A stretch of DNA of 64,000 nucleotides from Earliella scabrosa (lineage: Eukaryota; Basidiomycota; Agaricomycetes; Polyporales; Polyporaceae): positions 2,852,001 to 2,916,000 of the forward strand of contig JABYQQ010000002.1 in assembly GCA_022605405.1 (NCBI GenBank), given 5' to 3'. Below are positions 43,479 through 54,473 of this stretch, piece by piece. Made by a program: the position numbers and the translations under genes. The first letter of the stretch is position 1. Each line of letters starts with the position of its first letter. The notes beneath the pieces are model-generated. The model did no database searches. It worked only from the letters and a program-made list of their open reading frames with translations, and was not told the origin of the DNA.

Positions 43479-46040
43479 ATGACCGCTCACGCAGCCGACG
43501 ACTCAGACGAATATCGCACCGTGGTGAGGCAAATTCTCATGGCCACGATTGGGCTACGAGGTCACCAACAGGGCAGCCCAAGCACACCATCCAAGCCTGT
43601 CACACACGCCGTTGCTGCTTCAGAGCAACTTGCTTCCCTTCTGACTACTGCCTTGCCCGAATTGCCCCGGAGAACAAGCCTTCATCCAGCCACTATCCGC
43701 GATGCTGCTGTATCTGTCGTCATTCTACCCGGGACCGAGACAGAGCCGACTTCTATACAGCGTCTCGTTGTGACCACTCGCAACACAGACACCGATGACC
43801 CTGGTGCTGTCATATACCGAAAGGGACCAACACAGGATGCCAGTGGGGCACAGGTGCTCGAAAACATACATGAACGGTCGTACGTTCACCTGCCATCTCA
43901 TCGTTGAGGAAGTTATTGTGACATGGCTTCGGCAGCGTCGAGACCCACATGGACGACATTTCTACTATTCTTCGCGACTTCCGCGCCGGTTCGCTCTCCG
44001 GGCTCAAGTCCGTCCTCGACTTCGTCATGCACATTGTCAGGAACACGTACCCCAAACTAGCCGCCCGCCTCCTCAAAATCCGCGAGCTCTGGTACAGAGA
44101 CGTGCTTGAAATCCTGGATGGCCTCAGTGAGGCCGATTTCTCGGCCCTCCCAGACCTTCCGTGGACTCTCGACGTCTTCGTCATGGAGACCGTGGCCAAG
44201 CTCGACCTGTGCGGGATCCCGCATCCCCCTCGGCCTTCGGACGGTTCGTATCGCTACTCCGTTACTCGAGACGACATCCCAAAGTGGATCTCGGCCGTTA
44301 CGTCAACGTGCCGCAAGATCGAAGCTGCCCTGCTGATAGTCACGGTCACTGACGGCAACAAGAGGCTCTACAGGTTGAAGCAGCCCCCGTCTCCCGATGA
44401 CATCCTGACTACCTCTGTGCAGCTGAACGTACTGCATGGACTTTTGGGCTCGGGGTTCCTAGACCGTCTGCTGAAGCCCTGGGAGATGAGATCGTCTCTT
44501 CGGAGAGAACAGACGATGCTGTATATACAGTGTGTTTCCACGGACAACCAGGCCTGCAGTCACAAGGTTCCCGTCCCTGCAAACCCGGAGGTAGTCGTCG
44601 TGTCACACACGCCAACGAGCCAAGGTGATCCTCCGCAACGTTCTGCGCCCAAGCAGCTGGAAGAGCGTGCAAACAGTACGGACAAACAGAAGGACTCGGA
44701 CTCTTCGGGTCAGCAGCACTACTTCGACCGAAATGTTGGGTACTCACCACAACTCGCCTACAGATGGCCATCAATCCGTGGCCACCACCGATCATCTGCC
44801 CAACAGCAAAGGTCAAGCTGACCGGATTGCGGAGCATGAGGCGCTGGATGGCCACGAAAAGGGTGCTGGTACGTATAGTTACTACTATGCGAAAGCATGC
44901 TTACCCCGCCTTGCAGTTCTGCCCGAAGATGTCTGCATCACGACCGAAACCGTCGGAGAGCTCCTTGTGCGGCAGCTCAAAGCCCTCGCCGGACCCGTTA
45001 CCAGCGCCCGCTCCCTCATCGGGCACCTCTACCGACTTCGGCCCACCGTGGAACTCGCACCGGAAGTGCACTACGTCTCCGTTCCCTGCACGAATCCCGC
45101 CATTGGCCTTCCACCGCGCCCCTCACCTGCTCTAACGACCTCGGCGATCCGGTCGTCATCTCCCGTGCTGTTCTCCGATGCGGCGCGCGATGCCTTCGTC
45201 GACGAGGTCATCGGCCGCATGAGCGAGTCCGACAATGGACGCGGGTGGAGCAGGAAGAAGGAGGCGCGCGACTGGCTGTTCCGACGATTCTTGGACACAC
45301 CCGTTTCGGGACTCACGGCTGCCGAGGCGGGGCATCGTTCACCGCGAGAGAAGGATCGCGAGGCCGAGTTTCCGCTGGCCGTGCATCCCGAGGCGGCCAT
45401 GATGGGCCTTGCATGCGTCTTCTCGTCGCGCGAGCGCGCCTCAAGCGCAGATATTCGCATACAGCAACCTGCCACTGGAGGCACAGAGGGGGACAAGCTG
45501 GATGTATGCAGAAAGCCCTATCCGGCCGCGGCGGAGGCCGCTGCAAGGGATGCCCTCGAGTGTATATTTTCTGTCTGTGTCTCTATCCTTGCCCGTGCGA
45601 CCTGGCTTTGCATTGCTGACGTTGACATCCGCCCACAGACGCGTGAGCACCCAATCGGCCTCCCGGACGGGCGCACCAGCTGCTACTGCTGCTGGCAGCT
45701 CCGGCGCTGGCTGAACAAGGTCGATCGGGACTGGTTCCGCGACCCCTACAAGGGGCCCAAGCCGTCCGACGAGCCGAACTACAACTGGTACGACATCTCG
45801 TCGCGCCCGTGCGAGCAAAGCGCGGGGCGCCCGCGGCCTGAGTGCCCGAGCTTCCTCCTGCCTGGAAGCACGGCGGTCGTGTACCCGTGGGTAGCCCCGG
45901 ACCGCAGTCTTGGGGTGCCGCTCGAGTTCCTGCGCGAACTGCTGGAGGAGCTCACGAAGATGCTTGCATATGTTGCGCAGCAGCATGTTGATCGGGAGCG
46001 ACCTCGAAGCCCGAATCCATGGGACTGGGACTACTACTGA
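43479..46040 (+). CDS. Putative OTT_1508-type nucleic-acid deaminase-fold protein
   Basis: Model with five exons: 43479..43876, 43936..44590, 44664..44868, 44917..45572, 45639..46040; 771 aa. The N-terminal two thirds is a helical region I do not recognise. The C-terminal part has the two motifs of the deaminase zinc site: L-A-V-H-P-E-A (H576, E578) and I-G-L-P-D-G-R-T-S-C-Y-C-C-W (C653, C656). An H-x-E followed by I-G-x-x-x-x-x-C-x-x-C is the pattern of the OTT_1508 family of fungal deaminases, proposed from sequence analysis to act on nucleic acids. H-x-E supplies the proton shuttle and one zinc ligand; the cysteines supply the others. Activity and substrate are inference. The intron at 44591-44663 is the least certain and alternatives exist. 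The last donor (GTCTGT) is weak. No signal peptide is seen. Confidence 0.65.
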
Positions 46041-46659
46041 AAGAGAACGCATCGCACGACTAAGTGAGTGTAGCCGCAAGCCGAGACATATACCAGAAAC
46101 CCGCAGCTTACGTGATATATAGATTCATGATACTTGGGAATGCCGCCGGCGTGCGACGGGCGCAAATTAGCGATAACGTCGGAGCGTACAGCTACCAACC
46201 CACGACCCTGAGCTTTGCACTGTTCAGTGTAGCACTAGCACTTTACGAAGTTTGAACAGAGAACGTACATTCAGTGGGTTCTACCGCTCCCATTAACCTG
46301 TCCTCCTGTAGAGTTGAAGTAACGTTCATACTTGTCTGTACCATCCGTTCGTACTGCGCATGCGAAGCTGGCAAACGACGGTCCAGGACAACGCCATAAG
46401 GCATTCACGACTGAGTTCGTGACACGGGTGGCACGTCGCACCATCAAGGTCAACAAGCTCGGCCGGAACGAACCTGTATTACAATAGTCCATCTTCCGTA
46501 AACCTAACTACCGGGGGTCATTAGCTTGCAGAGCGTAACAGCGTAGCACCTCGCGCGCCGTCTATGTGCCGCGAGCAACGGTCTCGTGCTCGTGGATATC
46601 GCGCATCGTCCGGAACAAGAGAGAGCAAACGCAATACATTATTTTCGGAACATGAGTAT
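46041..46659. other. Intergenic between convergent genes
   Basis: About 620 bases holding the 3' flanks of the deaminase-like gene and ERD2. No gene or repeat is recognised. Confidence 0.4.
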
Positions 46660-48050
46660 TCATGCAGGTAGCTCGAACTTCTGTCCTTGCAACACCCTGT
46701 ACCGCGCGCGTTGTCAGCGTGAGAATGCGGACGCAGAAAGAGCATGCGCACTTCGTGAAGTAGACGTAGAAGAAGTCGAGGTAGAGCGCGGTTTGCACAA
46801 TACCGGCGGTGACGGCAATGGGGTCCACCACGTCCTCCGTGAAGTACCTGACCCACACGTCAGCATTTGCGCGTGGTGGAAGTACACGTGGCAGACATGG
46901 GCGATGACGTACCTGTAGATCCAATTTGGAATGTAGAATGCCCTGTATGCACCGAGGGCCGCGAGGTAGTGCGTGGTGATCGTCTCGGCTTCGCCTGTGC
47001 GCTGGAGCATGAACAATTGCGGAAGGATGGCCACGGACTCGAGGAAGATGGAGAACGACCAAAGCAGCTCCGGGAACGTGAACCTGTAGTGGAAGAGCAG
47101 CGCAAGGACCACGCAAGGGCCGACCAGGTACTCGACGCGGAATGTGTCGATGGAGGGGTCGTGTGTTGGCCTGACGGGGCAGTGTCCAAGAGAAGAGTTC
47201 GTTGGGATTAAACGAGTCGAGGGCTCAATTGAGCGATATCGCAAAAGATGCAGGCTGAGCAAGCGCACCTGTATTTGAACTTCATGAGGTAGAGGATGTA
47301 GCAACTGCTCGCAATGAAGAAGATCTTCATGGTGAAGTTGTACAGGGAAACCCATTCGTAGAACAGGTCAAGGTAGCGCGAGATGAACACGGTCGCATAC
47401 AACGCCTGGGTCTTGAACGAGATACCTGTACGCAAGTCAGCGTTACTTCCTGCTGCACGAGACTCAACGTGAGATGAATGCGAGCAGTCTAGAGGGAAGT
47501 GCGATGATGGACGACGCTGCTGGGGCATTGGCGTACTGACGCCTTCAGCGAACGGCCTCAACCCGACCCTGACTACATGACCGACCTCCCTGCGGTCGCG
47601 TCCCCAGAAGCGAGGGTGTACGACGGCATGACGGAGCTTGGAGAGCGCAACTTGGCAGAATGGTGCTGAGTAGGAAGACATGCGTACGCTTCAGCACGCA
47701 TATATCCCACTGAGTCCATTCGCCAGTGCCTGTGTCCACCGGAAGAGAGCAGCTACCGCGTTGAATCGAGGGCCTGCTCACGACGCGTCTTCTTGAACAT
47801 AGTTCATCCACTTCTCACTCCTGCAACATCCCACCCTTCCTCGCTGACCTTTGTCCCCCGCCACAAGTCTGCAGCAATAAAATCAGAGCACGCACCTCTA
47901 CATGACCGCGTCGACTGAATCTTCTGCAGCAGAATAAATATGGATGCCAAGTGGGACAAGTCCCCTGGACCGCCCAGTCGCAAGTCAGCCTCGACACCAC
48001 GCTCGACAACGAGAGGAGAGCAGCGCACCAAAGAGCCGGAACAAGTTCAT
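46660..48050 (-). CDS. ERD2: KDEL/HDEL receptor (ER lumen protein-retaining receptor)
   Basis: Six exons, read downward: 48050..48029, 47964..47896, 47425..47269, 47170..46913, 46847..46752, 46696..46660; 212 aa, the normal family length. The first exon is only 22 nt (M-N-L-F-R-L-F-G). Splicing yields [51 protein letters not shown], and the ending [15 protein letters not shown]. These are diagnostic ERD2 blocks spread over seven TM helices. The protein binds HDEL/KDEL-tailed ER residents in the Golgi and returns them in COPI vesicles. Intron 2 is 470 nt, unusually long here. It works in the same ER-Golgi traffic as the lectin at 34.3-36.2 kb. Confidence 0.95.
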
Positions 48051-49498
48051 GGCAAGGAACGAGGGGTCGTGCTGGAGGGAGAAGACAGGGTGCCTGGCAG
48101 CGAGAACGATGACGAGGAGCACAACGCGCTGCGACGTGTAATGTCTGCAACTCGAGCGCCGTGCGCCGGCCGTTGCCGACGTTCATTATTTCTGATAAGT
48201 ATCTCCCAGAATCGGATACTTGTAGCATACTTACCTGCAACTTAGCTGTCTCATAACCCTCTGAGATCTCCCACCGACAGCCACTATCGCGAGGCTACCA
48301 ACAATGTCAGAACTTAGGTCCCAGGCATACTACCCTCACAACTCATAGGATCTCCTGTCTGTGCGTCTTGTCCATGCGACTAAGTAAGTACTTCGTTCGA
48401 ACTCGAAGCAGCCTTCGGAGTTCATACACCCCGCTAGCGCTGTGAATAGTGCATCGTAGCCCGTCGGCCACTGCGACCGCAGGCGCAGTGTTGACCTTCA
48501 GGTGCTGGGTTCCCTGATAAGAACTTCGGGGAAGATGCGTCGGTTTGGGCCTCACCACGTTCCACGCCAACCCACGCAGCTCTCTATCGGACGCCAAATC
48601 ACGGTGCTTGGTGCGTCCATCGGAGCGCCATACCAACGCTATAATCGACAAGCGTTTGAAGAGCTTCAGGCGGGGTTCCCCAGAGGGCGGACGGCCTACA
48701 AGAGTATGGACTTTCATTGCCGTTACCCATCGGGAGATGCTGCATGATCCCCATACGCCATTGCCCCTCCAACGGCTCCCAGCACCTCCGTACCTAACAC
48801 TGATCTCTGCCAGAAGCATATATACCCCTGGACGCTGGCGACTGTGATGCCGAATCAATAATCAGTCCGTGGGGTCGGTGGGCGGACTCTCAGCTGCCAG
48901 TGTGAGAACTACTCAGAGAACTGTGCATGCAGAGCAAGGCGACACTTCGCATCAGCTTCTTTTACTAACCGAAGGAGTATGGGCTTGTCCCAGAGATCAG
49001 GTCCGTCCTACAATCTCCACACAGTGGCGATACTTGCTAGACCAATGCGCCGATCGATTGAAGCCAGACTTCGAGCAGACAGTGCCACCCACTCCACCGG
49101 CGACAGCACACGACTTGTGAGTTCTCAGTTGGACGAGGAATAGTCCATGCTGCGATACTAATACTGACCGCCGCTTTCTTTGCAGGCTTGATAACTTGAA
49201 TATATATACTGCACACATTGAACTCTGGTCTGCGATGCTGATATCGTTTGACCATGGAAGCCACCTATGGAGCGATGCATAGGTAGGTCACGCCATACCG
49301 CATTACGATATGCAATATTCCCTAACAGAAACGGATTACCAGAGAACACGACTTGGCATGTGGGAAGCACATCTTCAAGCGCTGCCGGCATTGATTGATA
49401 CTGCCACTGTGCACAAGATGGGTATATATCGGACGCCGTTGCTCGATGACGCCGAGTCCCGGGTTGTACGCGCACTACGCGCACGACTCCTCGTACGT
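48051..49498. other. Intergenic between divergent genes
   Basis: About 1.4 kb that should contain the ERD2 promoter (left) and the DUF6534 promoter (right). A TATATA-like run is at about 48819 and another (ATATATATAC) at about 49200. Neither is placed near enough to a known start to call a promoter. No gene is recognised. Confidence 0.4.
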
Positions 49499-51533
49499 AT
49501 GGCCTCCGAGGAGCTCGTCGCAAGGGAGTTGGTCAGGACCATCGAAGGTGTCTTCCTCGGTGCGATCATTTCGTCGATGTAAGCTCCGTGATTGATCCCA
49601 TAGAAACCTGGCACTGACCTGGCTGTGCTGTGACGCAGGATCTACGGTCTGACGTGTCTCCAGACGTTCTCGTATTTCCGTTCCCGTCACGCTACTACAG
49701 ACACGAAATGGCTCCGATTGATGGTGAGTATGCCTTTACGCGAACTGAATGTGCCTTCCCACAACCTACCTCATCATGTTCCAGGTGTTGGTGCTGTTGT
49801 GAGTTCATCGAACGCCCTTCACAGTTTCACCGAGCGCTGATGGCTATTGTACCCCAGTGTCCTAGACAGCGCGCATCAAGCACTCGTCATCCACATGGTG
49901 TATAATTATGTAATGCTTGGTTTGACCACCCCTATCAAGGTGTTCACGACCCTGTTGTGGTGAGCGCACAGTCCACATCGACTCTAAACAACTGCTCACT
50001 GTCACTATGACGTCAGGAGCGGACCAGTGAGTAATCCCACAGTTCAACAGTGTCGTCTCCGTCTAGGTTATGACCGTCGCTCACTCGTGGCGTCTCTGCA
50101 TTAATAGGTTGAGATCATTCTCAATGTGCGTCCGTCTTCCATTGAGTACGATCGTTGTACGGTAGTCTAACGACAAACTCAGGCAATCCTGAAGACCATG
50201 TTCGACGTGTTTCTGACGTTGAGACTCTGGCAACGTAGGTTATATCTCACAGCGCGTAGTACGGAGATTAATGTCCAATGTCCGATATCTAGTTAACAGC
50301 GGCAACTACATCGTCGCAATCTCGGTCAGTGCGTTTACTACCCAAGTACTCACCGCAGCTAAGGACGTATTGCTCTCGACAGGCTCTTCTATGCCTTGCG
50401 GACTTCGGTATGTGCTTGCGATGTACGTGTAACGCTAAGCTCATCTCAGACACCGATCTTATGCAGGAGCCGATCTCTGTAAGACTTCACAATTTCCCCG
50501 GAAAATCCTCACTCACTTATGGATATACTACGCCCAGCGTTCGGCATCCGCTGGTGCGTGGACACATTACATGAATCACCCGACCTCGAGATCTCACTAC
50601 CATCGACCATCAAAACAGCTTTGGACACTTTAGTTTTTCCCAGACCGAACAGGACTTGAAGGTCAGGCTTTGAGCAATCCACGACCATCTGCCAATCTGA
50701 CTGTCCTGTGAACGTGAACAGATACACGGGGTTATCGAGCTTGCCATCACCACGGCCGCCAACATATTCATCTCTTCGTGTCTCTGTTACCGACTGTACA
50801 AGATGCGAACGGGTTTAGAAAAGTACGCCCCGAATGTTTCGAGATCCTGGGCGAACTCTGATGGTGTTCTGCGACAGAACGAACGATCTGGTTTCTAGGC
50901 TGATCGCACTCACAATCTCAACCGGGGCGTTCTGCGCGTAGGTGCCTTCGACTGTCTCTCAGCCTGGTCGCTGATCCAGCGCGCGCCTAGCTTGTGTAAC
51001 CTGGTCGACCTGATCCTGGTGAGGTCTACTTCGTCGGTCTTGTCTTCCAGTGCGACTCATGAGTTCCTGAACAGAGCACTCAAGATGTGTTGTACGGCAT
51101 TGTGATGTCGTTCTTCCTTTCGAAGCGTAAGCTGTACTTCCTCTACCTGTGCGGACGATACAAACTGAGCATGCGGAACACAGTCTATGCAAATGCATTG
51201 CTCACGACGTGCGTTGTCCGGAACGAGCAGGTGCACCTTGCGAATGCTGACATGTCCTTCAGGCTCAACACCCGGAGGTACTTTCAAAGGTTGGCGAACG
51301 GGAGCACAACAGTCTCCAACTCGATCAACCTCTCGCAGCCCGGCCATCGTATCGAATTCCGCCAACCTAGCGATGTTCTTACGGATAGCTCCACGGTCTC
51401 CAACAAGGATCGGAGTCGAGGAACCGTGCCTGCAGGCGAGTGCTTGGTAGCTGGGAAGGGTACGAATCGTACATTACTGACTCGAATTTGCAGAGGTTTG
51501 AAGGACGCAATCTTGATGATGTGCAACAAGTGA
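49499..51533 (+). CDS. DUF6534-type multi-pass membrane protein, copy A
   Basis: Well supported exons: 49499..49578, 49639..49723, 49785..49798, 49858..49959, 50017..50026, 50108..50125, 50183..50234, 50293..50324, then unresolved small exons, one around 50738-50815 (V-I-E-L-A-I-T-T-A-A-N-I-F), one ending at 51208, and the last 51263..51533. The first four exons have the same lengths (80, 85, 14, 102 nt) as copy B at 61-63 kb, fixing the ATG at 49499. Family marks: F-L-G-A-I-I-S-S-M-I-Y-G-L-T-C-L-Q-T, L-T-T-P-I-K-V-F-T-T-L-L-W, L-R-L-W-Q-L-N-S-G-N-Y, and V-Y-A-N-A-L-L-T-T-L-N-T-R. These proteins have several TM helices and are expanded in basidiomycetes; function is unknown. The middle (50325-51100) contains stops that I could not splice away with confidence. 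Confidence 0.65.
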
Positions 51534-52003
51534 CGTTAGTGACGTTAGTTTCATTGGTGCTGGTACTGGGACAATGCTCTGCGAGTAACGTTGTATTTAT
51601 TGCAACTAATGAGTTAGATCTTCTAAGCCTGGCTCTCTTCGCTTCGAGGAGGCATACTTATACCGCAACCCCCAACTTCCAGCTAGCTCGCGGGGCAATG
51701 ACTCCATGGGGCGTCGGTGATAATATACATTCTTTGGGCGTACGGCACCCAGATAAGCTAGAGTGTACGCATGTATCTCGTTCAGGTGACCATGTTGTCG
51801 TCAGCGTGAGGACGACCGAAGCGAAGTAACTGTAGCGCCCAGGCGGGAGTAGGTCAAAAACAGGCAATTCCCGACGCGCGGCAGTCACATGTGATTACCC
51901 TTCACATCGACAACATTGGCAGTTGCGCAGCAGTGCCAACTCTCCGCTCACCATTACCACCCGCCGTCGTTGCTCACCACACCGACCTCTTTGACTACGC
52001 ACC
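51534..52003. other. Intergenic; short tandem repeat
   Basis: Promoter side of hydrolase copy C. A small tandem repeat of GTGACGTTA lies at about 51530-51549. Nothing else is recognised. Confidence 0.4.
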
Positions 52004-54062
52004 ATGACGTCTGTCGCCGACACTTCCACGCCAGCATACACCGAGCGCTGGCTTCCCGGATACGACGGCACACAGTTCTACACGCGCACCTACAGCGCTG
52101 CATCGCCCCGGGCGGTGTTGCTCTTCGTGCACGGCTTCGCCGAGCACATCGCGCGGTACGAGTGGGCGCACGGCGTGTACGCCTCCAAGGGCATCACGGT
52201 CGTCACGTACGACCAACGCGGCTTTGGACGTACCGCGCTGGACAAGGAGCGCAAGAGCAAGGAGAGCGCGTACGGGAAGACGAGCTGGCACGACCAGTTC
52301 AGCGACATCGAGCACTGGCTCAAGCACGTCAAGAAGGAGCATCCCGGGCTTCCGTTGTTCCTCATGGGTCATTCGATGGTGCGTACTGTCTTGCACTTGG
52401 ACCATATTCAAGCGTATCCTGAAGACCGCATACATGCGCATACATCCACACCTGACAGGGCGGCGGACTCGTGCTTGGGTTCGCGACGCGCACCACGGCC
52501 CCGCCGGCGAAGGAAACGCTCTCCATGCTCTCGGGAGTCATCGCGTCCAGCCCGCTCATCCTGCAGGCGAACCCCGCCCCCAAAATTGCGCGCGTGCTCG
52601 GGGGGATGCTGAGCGGATGGCTTCCGAACTTCCTCATCGACGCGCCAATCGACGTGAACGTGAGTGTATGCGTCCTTCCCTGCGTATATAGCCACTCATA
52701 TATCGCGTTCTTCCCTTCCCTTCTCATCTCGTTCCCTGCACGTCTCGCTCTTCACCTATCCTTCGTTGCGTCCGCCTGCGCCTTCCCTCCGTGCACTGCA
52801 CGCGACGCGCGCAACATATCCGGACAAAAGGACCTTTCGCGTGACCCGGTCGTGAATGCCGAGAACGCGAAGGACCCGTGGATCAAGCAGAAGGGCACGC
52901 TCAAGGGCTTGAATGACATGCTGAGCGGGGTACGTCGCATCCGCATTCTGTTCGTGTGTTTGTGTTTCTACGGGACGTGCGTTCCGTACGAGTCGTCAAT
53001 CCGTCCACAGGGATGGGGTTGCGAAGTCGGAGTCTCCGTGTTGGGTGTCGGGCACCTTGCTCATCGCGCTTCTCGAACGTGTCCGATAATGCGCATAGTT
53101 CACTGACAGAACATAGTCCACTGTGTGACTCGCGTCTGCTGTGCTGAGTATTGTTACTGATTATGCGCTGTGCTATAGGGTGAGCATCTGCTGTGGTCCG
53201 ACTACAAACACTGGCCCCGCGACCTTCCTGTGAGTAGGTGCAGTGGTCATGCTGAGGCAGGAAACTAACATATCTTTCGTAGATCCTCATCATTCAGGGG
53301 GATGCCGACAAGGTACGTAGTTGTCTTTGCGTCCTGCGTTGACCTCTACCGCCCGTGCGGATTCCTACGTTCGATGCCATACTCGGGGAATGCGTCGTTT
53401 GTAAGGCGACCGAGGACACCGTCCTCCGGACAGGGCCGCCCCTCGTCCGCCCCTCGATCTCAGTCAGACGCAAGGGAGTGTCTGATGAGGCACCCGAGCG
53501 CGGCGGCCGACGGGACGCTATTGACGCCCGTCGATATTGAACGCCAAGTCGGCCCGCCGCCTCTGGGCCTTTGGCAATAAACACACCCGTACCCCACCGT
53601 AGCTGCAGTTAGATGATACGTGTGCCGACTCTATAATTGCATTCTTCATTTGTGGGCTGCGTTTCGCTTCATCCATGTTCAGACTTCATCTCAAGCCGTG
53701 CTCGTTTCAATACGTTCGGGTTCTCGAGACTCGCTTGGCTGTGTGGGTGCACCGTTTGATACGAGCTCACATGAACGACTTCCAGGTCACCTCGTTCAAG
53801 GCGTCGCGGGAACTGTTCGATAAGCTCGCGGCGGCGGATAAGGAGTTCAGGCCGTTCGAGGTACGCCGCCCCCTGTTCCGTGTGCGGGCGTCGGGATACT
53901 CACGGCCGGGTCGCGCAGGGCGGGTACCACGAGCTCGTGCACGAGCCCGAGGGGGTGAGGGAGCGGTTCGTGGAGGAGTGCGTCTCGTGGGTGGGGAAGC
54001 ATGTTGAGGTCGAGGGGCGGGGGCGGGAGGGGCCGGATTCGGCGGCGGGGGCGAAGCTGTGA
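52004..54062 (+). CDS. Monoglyceride-lipase-type alpha/beta hydrolase, copy C
   Basis: Seven exons: 52004..52378, 52459..52659, 52831..52929, 53179..53229, 53283..53312, 53786..53860, 53919..54062; 324 aa. Exon lengths 2-6 equal those of copies A and B, 20 kb upstream. Triad: G-H-S-M-G-G over intron 1, Q-G-D-A-D-K (Asp) and G-G-Y-H-E-L (His). The A/B motif H-G-T-x-D is changed to Q-G-D-A-D. Codon use is much more GC-ending than in A and B, and introns 2, 3 and 5 are longer (171, 249 and 473 nt). This suggests an older, conserved member from which the A/B pair may derive, although the direction is inference. The C-terminus is a short Gly/Glu-rich extension. Confidence 0.88.
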
Positions 54063-54473
54063 TTGGGATGATTGGTAGTCGCGGACGGCGGCGGTTGTTG
54101 TTGTTTGGGGGCCGGGGGATACTAAGCCGTTGTCGGAAGTGGTCCGTGCGGTCGCGTGGGATGGTGATCGCGAATAGGCCCATCAGGATCAGGACGCTGG
54201 CGCGGGTGCGGGCTCTTGTCGTTTTCTGCTCTGCGTCTTTCCTCAACCCGTTTCGCTGTCTCTTCCTTCTTCGCGCGGGGTGGGCAGCTCAGTTCCGTTT
54301 GCAAGAGCTTTTTGACCTCCTCCACATCGCTCGCACTCGCTCCCTTTTTGTGCGTGTCTTTTTCTGCCCCACACTCGTTTGCCAGTCGACCGTCGGCGCA
54401 CCCGCTCCCGCCTTCGCTCTCTGACTCCATTCTCTCCTTTGTCGTACCGTACTCCCTCCCCCTGGCGACCGCG
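54063..54473. other. Intergenic, promoter side of the RRM gene
   Basis: About 410 bases. The 3' half is pyrimidine-rich (54300-54460), as in fungal 5' leaders. No gene is recognised. Confidence 0.4.

Noticed and set aside
48818..49210. TATATA runs as promoters
   Set aside because: The spacing to the nearest start codon is too large or undefined, and no supporting element is seen.
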